From Bacteroidota bacterium (GTDB taxonomy: Bacteria; Bacteroidota; Ignavibacteria; Ignavibacteriales; Melioribacteraceae): 5,880 bases of DNA. How positions within the stretch are numbered: the first letter of the stretch is position 1; each line of letters begins with the position of its first letter. Shown here one piece after another: positions 1 through 5,880 of this stretch. The position numbers were made by a program, and so were the translations under genes. The notes under the pieces are model-generated. The model saw only the letters and a program-made list of their open reading frames with translations, had not been told where the DNA came from and did no database searches. The stretch lies in contig JAEXOD010000235.1 in assembly GCA_023447335.1 (NCBI GenBank), forward strand, positions 1-5,880, given 5' to 3'.

Positions 1-317
1 GAGTATTAGCGCCTGCAGCTAAAGAAACGGGAAATCAGTTAAATTTTGCTTTAAATAAGGAAATCTTTTCGGGTATTGAACAACCAAATTTTTCAAAAAT
101 TGATCTTAATTCATTTGTCTATTCAAATAAAGTTGACATGACTGTATCTAATATTCTAAGTTGCAAGGAATTAGGAATAGTTTCAGTCGGTAATCAATAC
201 TTTATCGGAATCATAAACAATAAAGAAGCAGTTGGTTTTGTTGATGTTGTAGAATGTTATATAGTAGGAGCACAGGCTTTAGGTAAGATAAAAGGATTTC
301 CAGACCATTTGCAATAG
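1..317 (+). CDS. 3' end of an unknown-function protein, paralogue of the next gene
   Basis: This is the last 104 codons of a gene whose start lies before the window. The frame is open from base 3 to the TAG at 315-317. I recognise no known family. Its last 55 residues (bases 150-314) align without a gap to the C-terminus of the next protein (bases 1261-1419). By my hand alignment 15 of 53 positions are identical, and many others are conservative I/V/L, N/D or K/R swaps. Shared landmarks in order are NIL, K, GI, N-x-Y, G, Y, AQ-x-L, I and P. Homology continues upstream through NQLN-xx-LN-x-E and SNK with small gaps. The conserved part looks like a small alpha/beta domain: a helix, a hydrophobic strand pair with a turn at GNQ, then a final helix. 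Two cysteines (C54 and C86 of the visible part) have no equivalent at the same positions in the paralogue. Function is unknown. The coding call is firm because of frame, codon use and homology. Confidence 0.85.
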   Translation, partial: VLAPAAKETGNQLNFALNKEIFSGIEQPNFSKIDLNSFVYSNKVDMTVSNILSCKELGIVSVGNQYFIGIINNKEAVGFVDVVECYIVGAQALGKIKGFPDHLQ

Positions 318-402
318 ATATATATATAATTTTAAATAAATTAATTTTCTATAGAATAAATTATTATATAAATTTTAAATATTATTACACTTTGAGGTTA
401 AT
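318..402. other. Very AT-rich 85-nt spacer between the paralogues
   Basis: This spacer is almost entirely A and T. It contains an alternating AT run (318-326) and a perfect 10-base palindrome, TTCTATAGAA (347-356). I found no GC-rich stem followed by a T-run, so no terminator is called. No -35/-10 pair stands out, because many AT hexamers match by chance. A promoter here is possible but not demonstrable by eye. Confidence 0.5.
394..397 (+). promoter_or_regulatory. Shine-Dalgarno-like GAGG before the 339-aa gene
   Basis: GAGG ends 5 nt before the ATG at 403 and supports that start. It stands out because the surrounding 85 nt are nearly all A and T. Confidence 0.55.
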
Positions 403-1422
403 ATGAAAAACAAAAACTTATTTATTATTTCGGCACTAATAATTTTTACCATACTTATTTTATCAATTTTTTTACCGAAAGTTAATAATTCGGATAGCGC
501 CGGTACGATAGGTAAGGTGGATAAATATCGAAATGCAAATACAGGTCAGGAAAAAGTACTTTTTAGAAATGAATTTTTAAAAGATACTGCCGCACTTGGT
601 AATGTAATTAATTTACTTAGCTTAAATGCAAATGTTTTACAAAAAATTCCGTCAGATTTTGAAAATTGGGAAAAATCTTTACAGTCTATTTTAGAGAAAG
701 ATAAAAATTTGGCAATACAATTTAATCATCTAAATGAATTAAGTTTATTTCTAAGAAATAATCTTAGTGTAATTTCTGCCACAAGAAATCTATTGATTAA
801 ATATTATAAAAAAGAAACGATCGATAAATCGATTGATGTAGAAAACAATTTAGTTCAGTTTAGTGATTTTATTAATAGCTTATCAGAAAAAAGTAAAGTA
901 CTTGATACCTTATTTATTAGTTTAGATGGATTGTTGGAAAAAGATAAGTTGGCAAAACTTAACACAACTAAAGATGAAACTGAAAAACTTAAAAATGTTA
1001 GAGAAAGAATGTTGGGAACTTTAGTATTCTATGCGGTAAATTTTGGTGTTCAGTCAACGCTTAATGTCGCATTAAATAGTAAAGTAATTAATGGAATATT
1101 ATTAAATCAGGTTTTAAATAGTTATACCAACATTTCTGCTCAGAATCAGTTAAATTCAATGTTGAACTCTGAATATGTGCATAACGGTAAAGTAATTGCC
1201 GCAACAAACAACCAAATGAACGCCGTATTTTCTAATAAAATAAATGGTGTCGAATTGTGTAATATTCTAAATTTAAAAGGAATGGGGATAATTATTATTG
1301 CTAACAAATATTATGTTGGTGTTAAAGATGACTCTCAAATTGCTAAAGGGATTGAATTAGGTTCTGTTTATCAAAATACTGCTCAATCTCTGAGTAGAAT
1401 ACTTTCAGTACCAAGTAATTGA
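403..1422 (+). CDS. Membrane-anchored protein of unknown function (339 aa)
   Basis: I do not recognise the family. After a basic start (MKNKN), residues 6-24 form one hydrophobic segment. No lipobox or clear signal-peptidase site follows it, so it is probably an N-terminal anchor with the rest of the chain outside the cytoplasm. Residues 53-205 are charged and helix-rich, with Leu/Ile spacing that suggests coiled-coil or helical-bundle structure and a Lys/Glu-rich stretch at about 178-203. Residues 206-256 are rich in Asn, Leu and Val. Residues 287-339 form a C-terminal domain shared with the truncated gene just upstream: NIL at 287-289, GI at 295-296, NKYYVGV at 301-307, AQSL at 327-330. The strand-turn-strand NKYYVGV followed by a helix loosely recalls small alpha/beta envelope domains such as BON or YhcN/YlaJ, but I cannot assign it to either. 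The ATG at 403 is backed by a GAGG motif 5 nt before it. The gene ends 80 nt before the metallopeptidase gene on the same strand, so shared transcription is possible. Confidence 0.9.
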   Translation: MKNKNLFIISALIIFTILILSIFLPKVNNSDSAGTIGKVDKYRNANTGQEKVLFRNEFLKDTAALGNVINLLSLNANVLQKIPSDFENWEKSLQSILEKDKNLAIQFNHLNELSLFLRNNLSVISATRNLLIKYYKKETIDKSIDVENNLVQFSDFINSLSEKSKVLDTLFISLDGLLEKDKLAKLNTTKDETEKLKNVRERMLGTLVFYAVNFGVQSTLNVALNSKVINGILLNQVLNSYTNISAQNQLNSMLNSEYVHNGKVIAATNNQMNAVFSNKINGVELCNILNLKGMGIIIIANKYYVGVKDDSQIAKGIELGSVYQNTAQSLSRILSVPSN

Positions 1423-1490
1423 AATGCTTTATGAAATGGAAAATTAACTAATAATTATATTATGATGAGCCGAACATTTAATAATTTTTT

Positions 1491-1494
1491 GGAG
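1491..1494 (+). promoter_or_regulatory. GGAG ribosome binding site that fixes the metallopeptidase start
   Basis: GGAG lies 8 nt before the ATG at 1503. A GTG at 1494 is in the same frame and would extend the protein by three residues, but its G is the last base of this GGAG, so that start would have no ribosome site of its own. The ATG at 1503 is therefore the better start. From there the signal peptide begins normally with MNHK before the hydrophobic core. Confidence 0.65.
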
Positions 1495-1502
1495 TGATTA
1501 TT

Positions 1503-4436
1503 ATGAACCATAAATTTATCTTTTATTGTACATTATTGATTTTTATCTCATCTAATAATTATTCACAAATATATAAACTGGAGACAAAAAATTCCGAAAT
1601 TATTTATTTTGGAAAATCCTACGATTATTTAATTCCTCATGTAGCGGCAACTACCGAAAGTGCATATCAATTCCATCAAAAGTATTGGAATTATTATACA
1701 GATAAAAAGGTTACGGTTTTGTTGAATGATTTTTCGGATGTAGGGAATGGGGGAACAATGACCATTCCTTATAATTTATTATTAATAGGAATTGCCCCTT
1801 TTGATTTTACTTTTGATGTTCTGCCGGCAAATGAACGTTTTCAGTGGCTAATGAATCATGAATTAACTCATCTAGTAATGGCTGATAAATCGGCAGGGTT
1901 GGATGCGTTTTTTAGAAATATCTTCCTGGGTAAAATATCAACAGATAATGAAAATCCTTTATCTATGTTTTATAGTTATTTATCTTCACCCAGATGGTAC
2001 TCACCCCGTTGGTTTCATGAAGGAATTGCAGTATTTATGGAAACTTGGATGTCCGGTGGTTTGGGCAGAGTTTTAGGAGGATATGATGAAATGGTTTTTA
2101 GATCAATGGTTAAAGAAAATGTATATTTTTATAGACCAATCGGGTTGGAAACTGAAGGAACTACCGTTGATTTTCAAGTAGGAGTGAATTCTTATCTTTA
2201 CGGTTCTAGATTTATATCCTATTTAAGTACAAAATACGGTATGGAAAAAGTTAGAGCATTTTATAATAGGGATTCGTTAAGTAATAAATTTTATGCCTCT
2301 CAATTTAATAAAGTCTTTAATAAAGATATTGTTACTGTATGGGACGAATGGATTGAGTTTGAAAATGAATTTCAAAAAAATAATATCAATAAAATTTCTG
2401 AGTATCCGTTAACAAAAAACCATGAGTTTACAAAAGAAAATTTAGGTTCTGTTTCTCGTCCTTATCTTAACAATAATAAAGGGGAATTAATTTGTGCTAT
2501 TAATAGACCGGGGGATTTAGCTAGTTTAATTAGAATGAACATTAATGACGGAGCAATAAATAAAATTGCAAATGTTGAAAGTCCAGGGTTATACTATGTT
2601 ACTAATTTTGCTTATGACAAATTAAATAATAGAGCATTTGTAACAACTCACAATCAAAATTGGAGAGGATTGAAAATAGTTGACTTAAATACGGGTGATG
2701 AAAAAACTATTTTTGATTATATACGAATAGCGGAATTGGTATATTCAGAAAAAGAAAAGGCAATTTACGGTATGCAGATTGTAAACGGAAGAACAGCCAT
2801 TGTTAAATTAACCGGCGATTTTACAACCTTGCAACGTCTTTACTCAATTCCATTTGGGTATAGTTTTTTTGATATTGACATCTCTCCAAACGGTAAACTT
2901 CTTTCAGGTACTTTTGCCGATCAATCGGGGAATCAAAAATTAAAACTTTTTAATTTGGATTCATTAAACTACGGTAAGGTTGATACGACTACAGTTTATG
3001 AATTTGAAGAAAACAGTGCATCTAATTTTGTCTTTTGCGCAGACGGAGAAAATTTAATCGGCACTTCTTATTATACTGGAGTTTCTAATGTATATCAGGT
3101 GAATATAAAAAGTAAAGAAGCTAAATTATTAACAAATACAGATATAGGTTATTTTAGACCTATTGAGCTATCTAACGATTCTTTAGTGGTTTTTGAATAT
3201 AATGTAAAAGGATTAAAACCTGTAAAAATAAAAAAAGAATTTGTAGAAAATGCCTCTTCGATTGAATATTTGGGCATGAAATCATTAGAAAAAAATCCGG
3301 AGTTATATAGTTATATTCCGGAATCAGCTTCAAGTTTGAATAACGAAAAATTGATTATAAATGAAATCGACTACAATTCATTCCTTGAGACAGGATTTGA
3401 AAGTTATTATCCGATTGTGGAAGGGTATAAGGATTTTGTGGCATATGGTGTTAATATCAATTTATCGGATGATATACTAATTAGTAAAGCAAAAATTAAA
3501 GCCGCTTATTCTAATAACAATTTACTGCCCAAAAAAGAAAGATTACACTTATCGTTAAATTATAGCTACTGGCAATGGAAATTTAATGCAGCATTAAATA
3601 AAACTAACTTTTTTGATTTGTTTGGTCCTACAAAGGTTAGTAGGGCAGGGTATTATTTTAGTCTCGGATATGATTATCTAATCAATCTTGAAAAACCTAT
3701 AGACTCGAGATTAATATTTAATTTAGCATATTATGGCGATTTACAAAAATTACCTCAGTATCAAAACGTAAATTCCGGATTTTCTGAATTAACCTATGCA
3801 GATATTACTTATAATTATTCTAAATATTTTAGGTCTTTAGGGGGAGTTGATAACGAATCAGGTTTTGAAATTAAATCTAACATAAATACTGCGTATTTTA
3901 ATGATGAAATAGTCCCATCTGCAACTTTTCAATTTCGTAAAGCTATGTTGATTAAGGGAATGCGAAATTCTTCAATTTGGATTAACTCTTCACTTGGTCG
4001 TGTATTTTCGGATACGAAATCACCTTTTGGAAAATTTTATTTCGGAGGCTTTGGGAATAATTACATAGATAGGTTAAACGTTCAAAGGTATAGAGAAATT
4101 GAAAGTTTCCCGGGTAAAGAAATTAATGAACTTGCCGGTAAAGATTTTACAAAACTAGGGCTTGAATGGAATTTACCTCCTATTATGTTTAAGGAGTTTG
4201 GCTTCTTATCTGCATATGTACGGTTTGCGCGTTTATCTTTATTTCAAGATAATTTAATAACTGATGTTTCCGATAAAAATTATAGAACATTTTTTTATAA
4301 TGTTGGTGCTCAGTTAGATTTTGAACTTGTGTTTTTTACATTATTAAAATCCACTTTATCGCTTGGATATGCTAAAGCATTTAATAAATATTTGACTCCT
4401 ACTGATGAATTTATGATTTCATTAAAATTATTGTAA
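1503..4436 (+). CDS. Secreted zinc metallopeptidase with beta-propeller and outer-membrane beta-barrel (977 aa)
   Basis: Residues are numbered from the ATG at 1503. Residues 1-21 are a signal peptide ending in NNYS before Gln22. Residues about 25-295 are a gluzincin/peptidase-MA-like domain: HELTH at 119-123 supplies two His zinc ligands and the catalytic Glu120, and Glu173 in WFHEGIAVF is the expected third ligand. YLYGSRFISYL (231-241) and a Trp-rich end near 280-283 match the usual tail of that fold. Residues about 315-580 are repeated short beta-strand units, such as DISPNGKLLSGTF, as in a TolB/WD40-like propeller. Residues about 640-977 alternate like an outer-membrane barrel, with DLFGPTK (705-711), GGFGNNY (from 848), RYREIESFPG (from 862) and LEWNLPP (887-893). 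I know these barrel motifs from uncharacterised Bacteroidetes/Chlorobi proteins of the same layout. The zinc site looks intact, so proteolysis is likely; the substrate is unknown. The chain probably anchors itself in the outer membrane. The side the peptidase faces cannot be read from sequence. The next gene starts 2 nt after the stop. Confidence 0.9.
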   Translation: MNHKFIFYCTLLIFISSNNYSQIYKLETKNSEIIYFGKSYDYLIPHVAATTESAYQFHQKYWNYYTDKKVTVLLNDFSDVGNGGTMTIPYNLLLIGIAPFDFTFDVLPANERFQWLMNHELTHLVMADKSAGLDAFFRNIFLGKISTDNENPLSMFYSYLSSPRWYSPRWFHEGIAVFMETWMSGGLGRVLGGYDEMVFRSMVKENVYFYRPIGLETEGTTVDFQVGVNSYLYGSRFISYLSTKYGMEKVRAFYNRDSLSNKFYASQFNKVFNKDIVTVWDEWIEFENEFQKNNINKISEYPLTKNHEFTKENLGSVSRPYLNNNKGELICAINRPGDLASLIRMNINDGAINKIANVESPGLYYVTNFAYDKLNNRAFVTTHNQNWRGLKIVDLNTGDEKTIFDYIRIAELVYSEKEKAIYGMQIVNGRTAIVKLTGDFTTLQRLYSIPFGYSFFDIDISPNGKLLSGTFADQSGNQKLKLFNLDSLNYGKVDTTTVYEFEENSASNFVFCADGENLIGTSYYTGVSNVYQVNIKSKEAKLLTNTDIGYFRPIELSNDSLVVFEYNVKGLKPVKIKKEFVENASSIEYLGMKSLEKNPELYSYIPESASSLNNEKLIINEIDYNSFLETGFESYYPIVEGYKDFVAYGVNINLSDDILISKAKIKAAYSNNNLLPKKERLHLSLNYSYWQWKFNAALNKTNFFDLFGPTKVSRAGYYFSLGYDYLINLEKPIDSRLIFNLAYYGDLQKLPQYQNVNSGFSELTYADITYNYSKYFRSLGGVDNESGFEIKSNINTAYFNDEIVPSATFQFRKAMLIKGMRNSSIWINSSLGRVFSDTKSPFGKFYFGGFGNNYIDRLNVQRYREIESFPGKEINELAGKDFTKLGLEWNLPPIMFKEFGFLSAYVRFARLSLFQDNLITDVSDKNYRTFFYNVGAQLDFELVFFTLLKSTLSLGYAKAFNKYLTPTDEFMISLKLL

Positions 4437-4438
4437 TT

Positions 4439-5425
4439 ATGGATATTTTAATTAGTATTACTCCGGTAATTCTTTTTCTTGTTTTAATAAATTCGCTTGA
4501 TAGTTTTAAATTACTAAAACCGGCAATAATTATTTCATCAATTTTATGGGGTATTGTGGCGGCTATAATTGCTTATCCTATAAATACATATTGGTTTACT
4601 ATTTTTCCGACTACATTTGTATATTCGTTTGCTGCACCGGTATCTGAAGAATTATTAAAGTCATTATTAATTATATACTTTTTTTATAAATCAAAATTAG
4701 GTTTCTTAGCAGATTCGTTAATAATCGGATTTGCTTCCGGAGCCGGTTTTAGTATTTTAGAAAATCTTTTCTATATTCATCAATTGGAAACTACGAATGT
4801 TATGTTGTGGATTATTAGAGGGTTTGGTACTGCAATAATGCATGGATCATCAACGGCAATTTTTGCAGTTATTAGCCAAAACATAATAACAAAAAAGGAT
4901 AAAACGTTGCTTCATTTTTTTCTTCCGGGTTTAATTTTTGGAATAGTTATCCATTCTTTATTTAATAGTTTTTTCTTGCCGCCGCTAATTTTAACAATTT
5001 TACAAATAACATTATTACCTTTTATTGTTATTCAAATATTTACCAGAAGCGAAAAAATATTGAAAGAATGGATTGAAAACCAATCTAATTCAGAATTTGA
5101 ATTGATTACAATAATTAATTCGGGTGAGTTTAAAAACTCATTAGTGGGGAAGTATATTAATTCAATTAAAAACAGATTTACACCTGAAGTATTAATTGAC
5201 ATGTTGGCATATATACAGTTGCATATCGAGCTATCATTAAAAGCCAAAGGTTTGCTGATGATGAAAGAAGCCGGTTTTGAACCTAAAGTTAACGAAGAAA
5301 CAAAATCAATGTTAGCTGAACTTGATTTTTTATCGAAAAGTATAGGAAAAACAGGTATGAATGTTATTAAGCCATTAATTAGAATAAGCAAAAAAGACTT
5401 ATGGAAAGTTAATTTACTAAAATAA
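4439..5425 (+). CDS. PrsW-family glutamic-type intramembrane protease
   Basis: This 328-residue protein has about eight hydrophobic segments in residues 4-201, then a soluble tail. Hallmarks of the PrsW family appear in order. APVSEELLKS has the catalytic-type Glu pair E70-E71 and K74. GFASGAGFSILEN (97-109) has E108-N109. The segment RGFGTAIMHGSST has H135. FGIVIHSLFNSF has H172 and N176. In Bacillus subtilis the namesake cleaves the anti-sigma factor RsiW after a first cut by another protease. That role is known for that protein only, and here the substrate is unknown. Residues about 203-328 are a charged, mostly helical extension beyond the protease core, with no family I recognise. The ATG follows the metallopeptidase stop by 2 nt and has no Shine-Dalgarno motif (the bases before it are AT-rich coding sequence), which suggests translational coupling. 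I do not use the symbol prsW because orthology to the Bacillus gene is not shown. Confidence 0.9.
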   Translation: MDILISITPVILFLVLINSLDSFKLLKPAIIISSILWGIVAAIIAYPINTYWFTIFPTTFVYSFAAPVSEELLKSLLIIYFFYKSKLGFLADSLIIGFASGAGFSILENLFYIHQLETTNVMLWIIRGFGTAIMHGSSTAIFAVISQNIITKKDKTLLHFFLPGLIFGIVIHSLFNSFFLPPLILTILQITLLPFIVIQIFTRSEKILKEWIENQSNSEFELITIINSGEFKNSLVGKYINSIKNRFTPEVLIDMLAYIQLHIELSLKAKGLLMMKEAGFEPKVNEETKSMLAELDFLSKSIGKTGMNVIKPLIRISKKDLWKVNLLK

Positions 5426-5433
5426 GGTAATAA

Positions 5434-5461
5434 TTGATTTTAATCTATAAAAAGACATAAT
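5434..5461 (+). promoter_or_regulatory. Possible promoter for the Asp-box repeat gene
   Basis: TTGATT (5434-5439) and CATAAT (5456-5461) are separated by 16 nt and match sigma-70-type -35 and -10 boxes at 4 of 6 and 5 of 6 positions. The pair lies in the 98-nt gap after the intramembrane protease gene, leaving room for a leader before the ATG at 5524. AT-rich DNA gives such matches often by chance. The lineage may also use a different consensus. Confidence 0.3.
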
Positions 5462-5473
5462 GTCCGGAACTAT

Positions 5474-5505
5474 TTAATGAATTAACCCTGTTTTAAATTC
5501 GTTAA
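5474..5505 (+). repeat. 10-bp inverted repeat with 12-nt loop in the 98-nt gap
   Basis: Bases 5474-5483 (TTAATGAATT) can pair with 5496-5505 (AATTCGTTAA), with one G-T wobble in the RNA, around a 12-nt loop. The stem is AT-rich and no T-run follows, so it is not a standard terminator. It ends 9 nt before the GGAG of the next gene, so a leader hairpin affecting translation is conceivable. The structure could also be chance. Confidence 0.3.
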
Positions 5506-5514
5506 TTAACTTAC

Positions 5515-5518
5515 GGAG
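5515..5518 (+). promoter_or_regulatory. Shine-Dalgarno-like GGAG before the Asp-box repeat gene
   Basis: GGAG ends 5 nt before the ATG at 5524. It supports that start, which also places a complete signal peptide at the N-terminus. Confidence 0.6.
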
Positions 5519-5523
5519 ATCTT

Positions 5524-5880
5524 ATGATAAAATCTACTTTTTTTACCTTATTTCTATTTCTTTCAATATCTGTTATCGGACAATGGAGTAAAACAAATTT
5601 TAACGAAATGAATTATGGCTACAGTATGGCGTATTCAAATAACATTATTTATGTCGGTACGTTATCTAAGGGAATGTTTAAATCTACTGATAACGGTAAT
5701 AGCTGGGTTGAGATAAATAATGGTTTACCAATAAAACAAATATGGTCTGTTAGTGTGTTAGATAATATTGTATTTATCGGCACAAATTCAGGTGGTTTGT
5801 ATAAATCTTCTAACATGGGGGAAACTTGGGAAAACGCAAACAACGGAATTGCAAGCACTACTACAATAAGAGATATTAAT
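5524..5880 (+). CDS. Secreted Asp-box (BNR) repeat protein, 5' part
   Basis: The gene runs off the window end; 119 codons are visible and the frame stays open. Residues 1-19 are a signal peptide (hydrophobic FFTLFLFLSISV, cleavage probably before Gln20). The mature part holds tandem beta-propeller-type repeats of about 41 residues. Each has a hydrophobic strand plus GT (YVGT, then FIGT), a K-S turn, and an Asp-box: STDNGNSW at 54-61 and SSNMGETW at 95-102. The second box has Asn where the first has the usual Asp. Each box is followed by NNG at 66-68 and 107-109. Such repeats occur in sialidases, sortilin-like proteins and many secreted proteins of Bacteroidetes and Ignavibacteria that often carry a C-terminal secretion signal. 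No catalytic residues can be judged from this fragment, so an enzymatic role should not be assumed. It is set off from the upstream gene by 98 nt and probably has its own promoter. Confidence 0.88.
   Translation, partial: MIKSTFFTLFLFLSISVIGQWSKTNFNEMNYGYSMAYSNNIIYVGTLSKGMFKSTDNGNSWVEINNGLPIKQIWSVSVLDNIVFIGTNSGGLYKSSNMGETWENANNGIASTTTIRDIN

Noticed and set aside
383..394. Bacteroidetes-type -7 element (TAnnTTTG) before the 339-aa gene
   Set aside because: The closest match, TACACTTTG, has three bases between TA and TTTG instead of two. It also lies so close to the ATG that no leader with a ribosome site would remain.
1462..1497. Short + strand frame (11 codons, starting ATGATG) in the gap before the metallopeptidase, possibly a leader peptide
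   Set aside because: It has no ribosome site, no runs of one amino acid suggesting attenuation and no adjoining hairpin. Its overlap with the GGAG is more likely coincidence.
1423..1502. Possible promoter or terminator in the 80-nt gap before the metallopeptidase gene
   Set aside because: TATATT/TATTAT hexamers near 1456-1463 have no matching -35 box at a proper distance, and no stem followed by a T-run is present.
5032..5391. Open frame of 119 codons on the - strand
   Set aside because: It lies wholly inside the C-terminal part of the intramembrane protease gene, has no ribosome site or recognisable domain, and reads as a shadow of the + strand codons.
5649..5858. Open frame of 69 codons on the - strand
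   Set aside because: It is antisense to the Asp-box repeat gene, whose signal peptide, ribosome site and repeats are clear. Nothing supports the reverse frame.

Overview
The window is strongly AT-rich (judged by eye, not computed). It holds five genes, all on the + strand, two of them cut by the window edges. Three features suggest the Bacteroidetes/Chlorobi/Ignavibacteria side of the tree. There is a single-chain outer-membrane protein joining a zinc metallopeptidase, a beta-propeller and a beta-barrel. There is a secreted Asp-box repeat protein. Signal peptides end just before a Gln. Shine-Dalgarno-like GAGG/GGAG motifs sit 5-8 nt before three of the four visible starts. That is more typical of Ignavibacteria/Chlorobi-type genomes than of classical Bacteroidetes, which mostly lack such motifs. 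This placement is an inference; no rRNA or marker gene is present.

Layout: (1) bases 1-317 are the 3' end of a gene of unknown function. (2) 403-1422 encodes a 339-residue membrane-anchored protein of unknown function. Its C-terminal part is clearly homologous to the truncated gene before it, so the two are diverged tandem paralogues. (3) 1503-4436 encodes a 977-residue secreted protein with an intact HExxH...E gluzincin-type zinc site, a central propeller and a C-terminal outer-membrane barrel. (4) 4439-5425, only 2 nt downstream, encodes a PrsW-family glutamic-type intramembrane protease with a soluble C-terminal extension. (5) 5524 to the window end is the start of a secreted protein with Asp-box (BNR) repeats.

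The clearest functional unit is the pair in (3) and (4). An outer-membrane-anchored zinc protease and an inner-membrane intramembrane protease are almost certainly co-transcribed and probably translationally coupled. Whether they act in one proteolytic or envelope-signalling pathway is inference. The paralogous pair (1)-(2) lies just upstream on the same strand and could share the transcript, since no clear terminator separates it from (3).

Gaps between genes are short (85, 80, 2 and 98 nt). There is no stretch over 300 bases without a gene. I saw no tRNA, rRNA, CRISPR array, insertion sequence or convincing rho-independent terminator.
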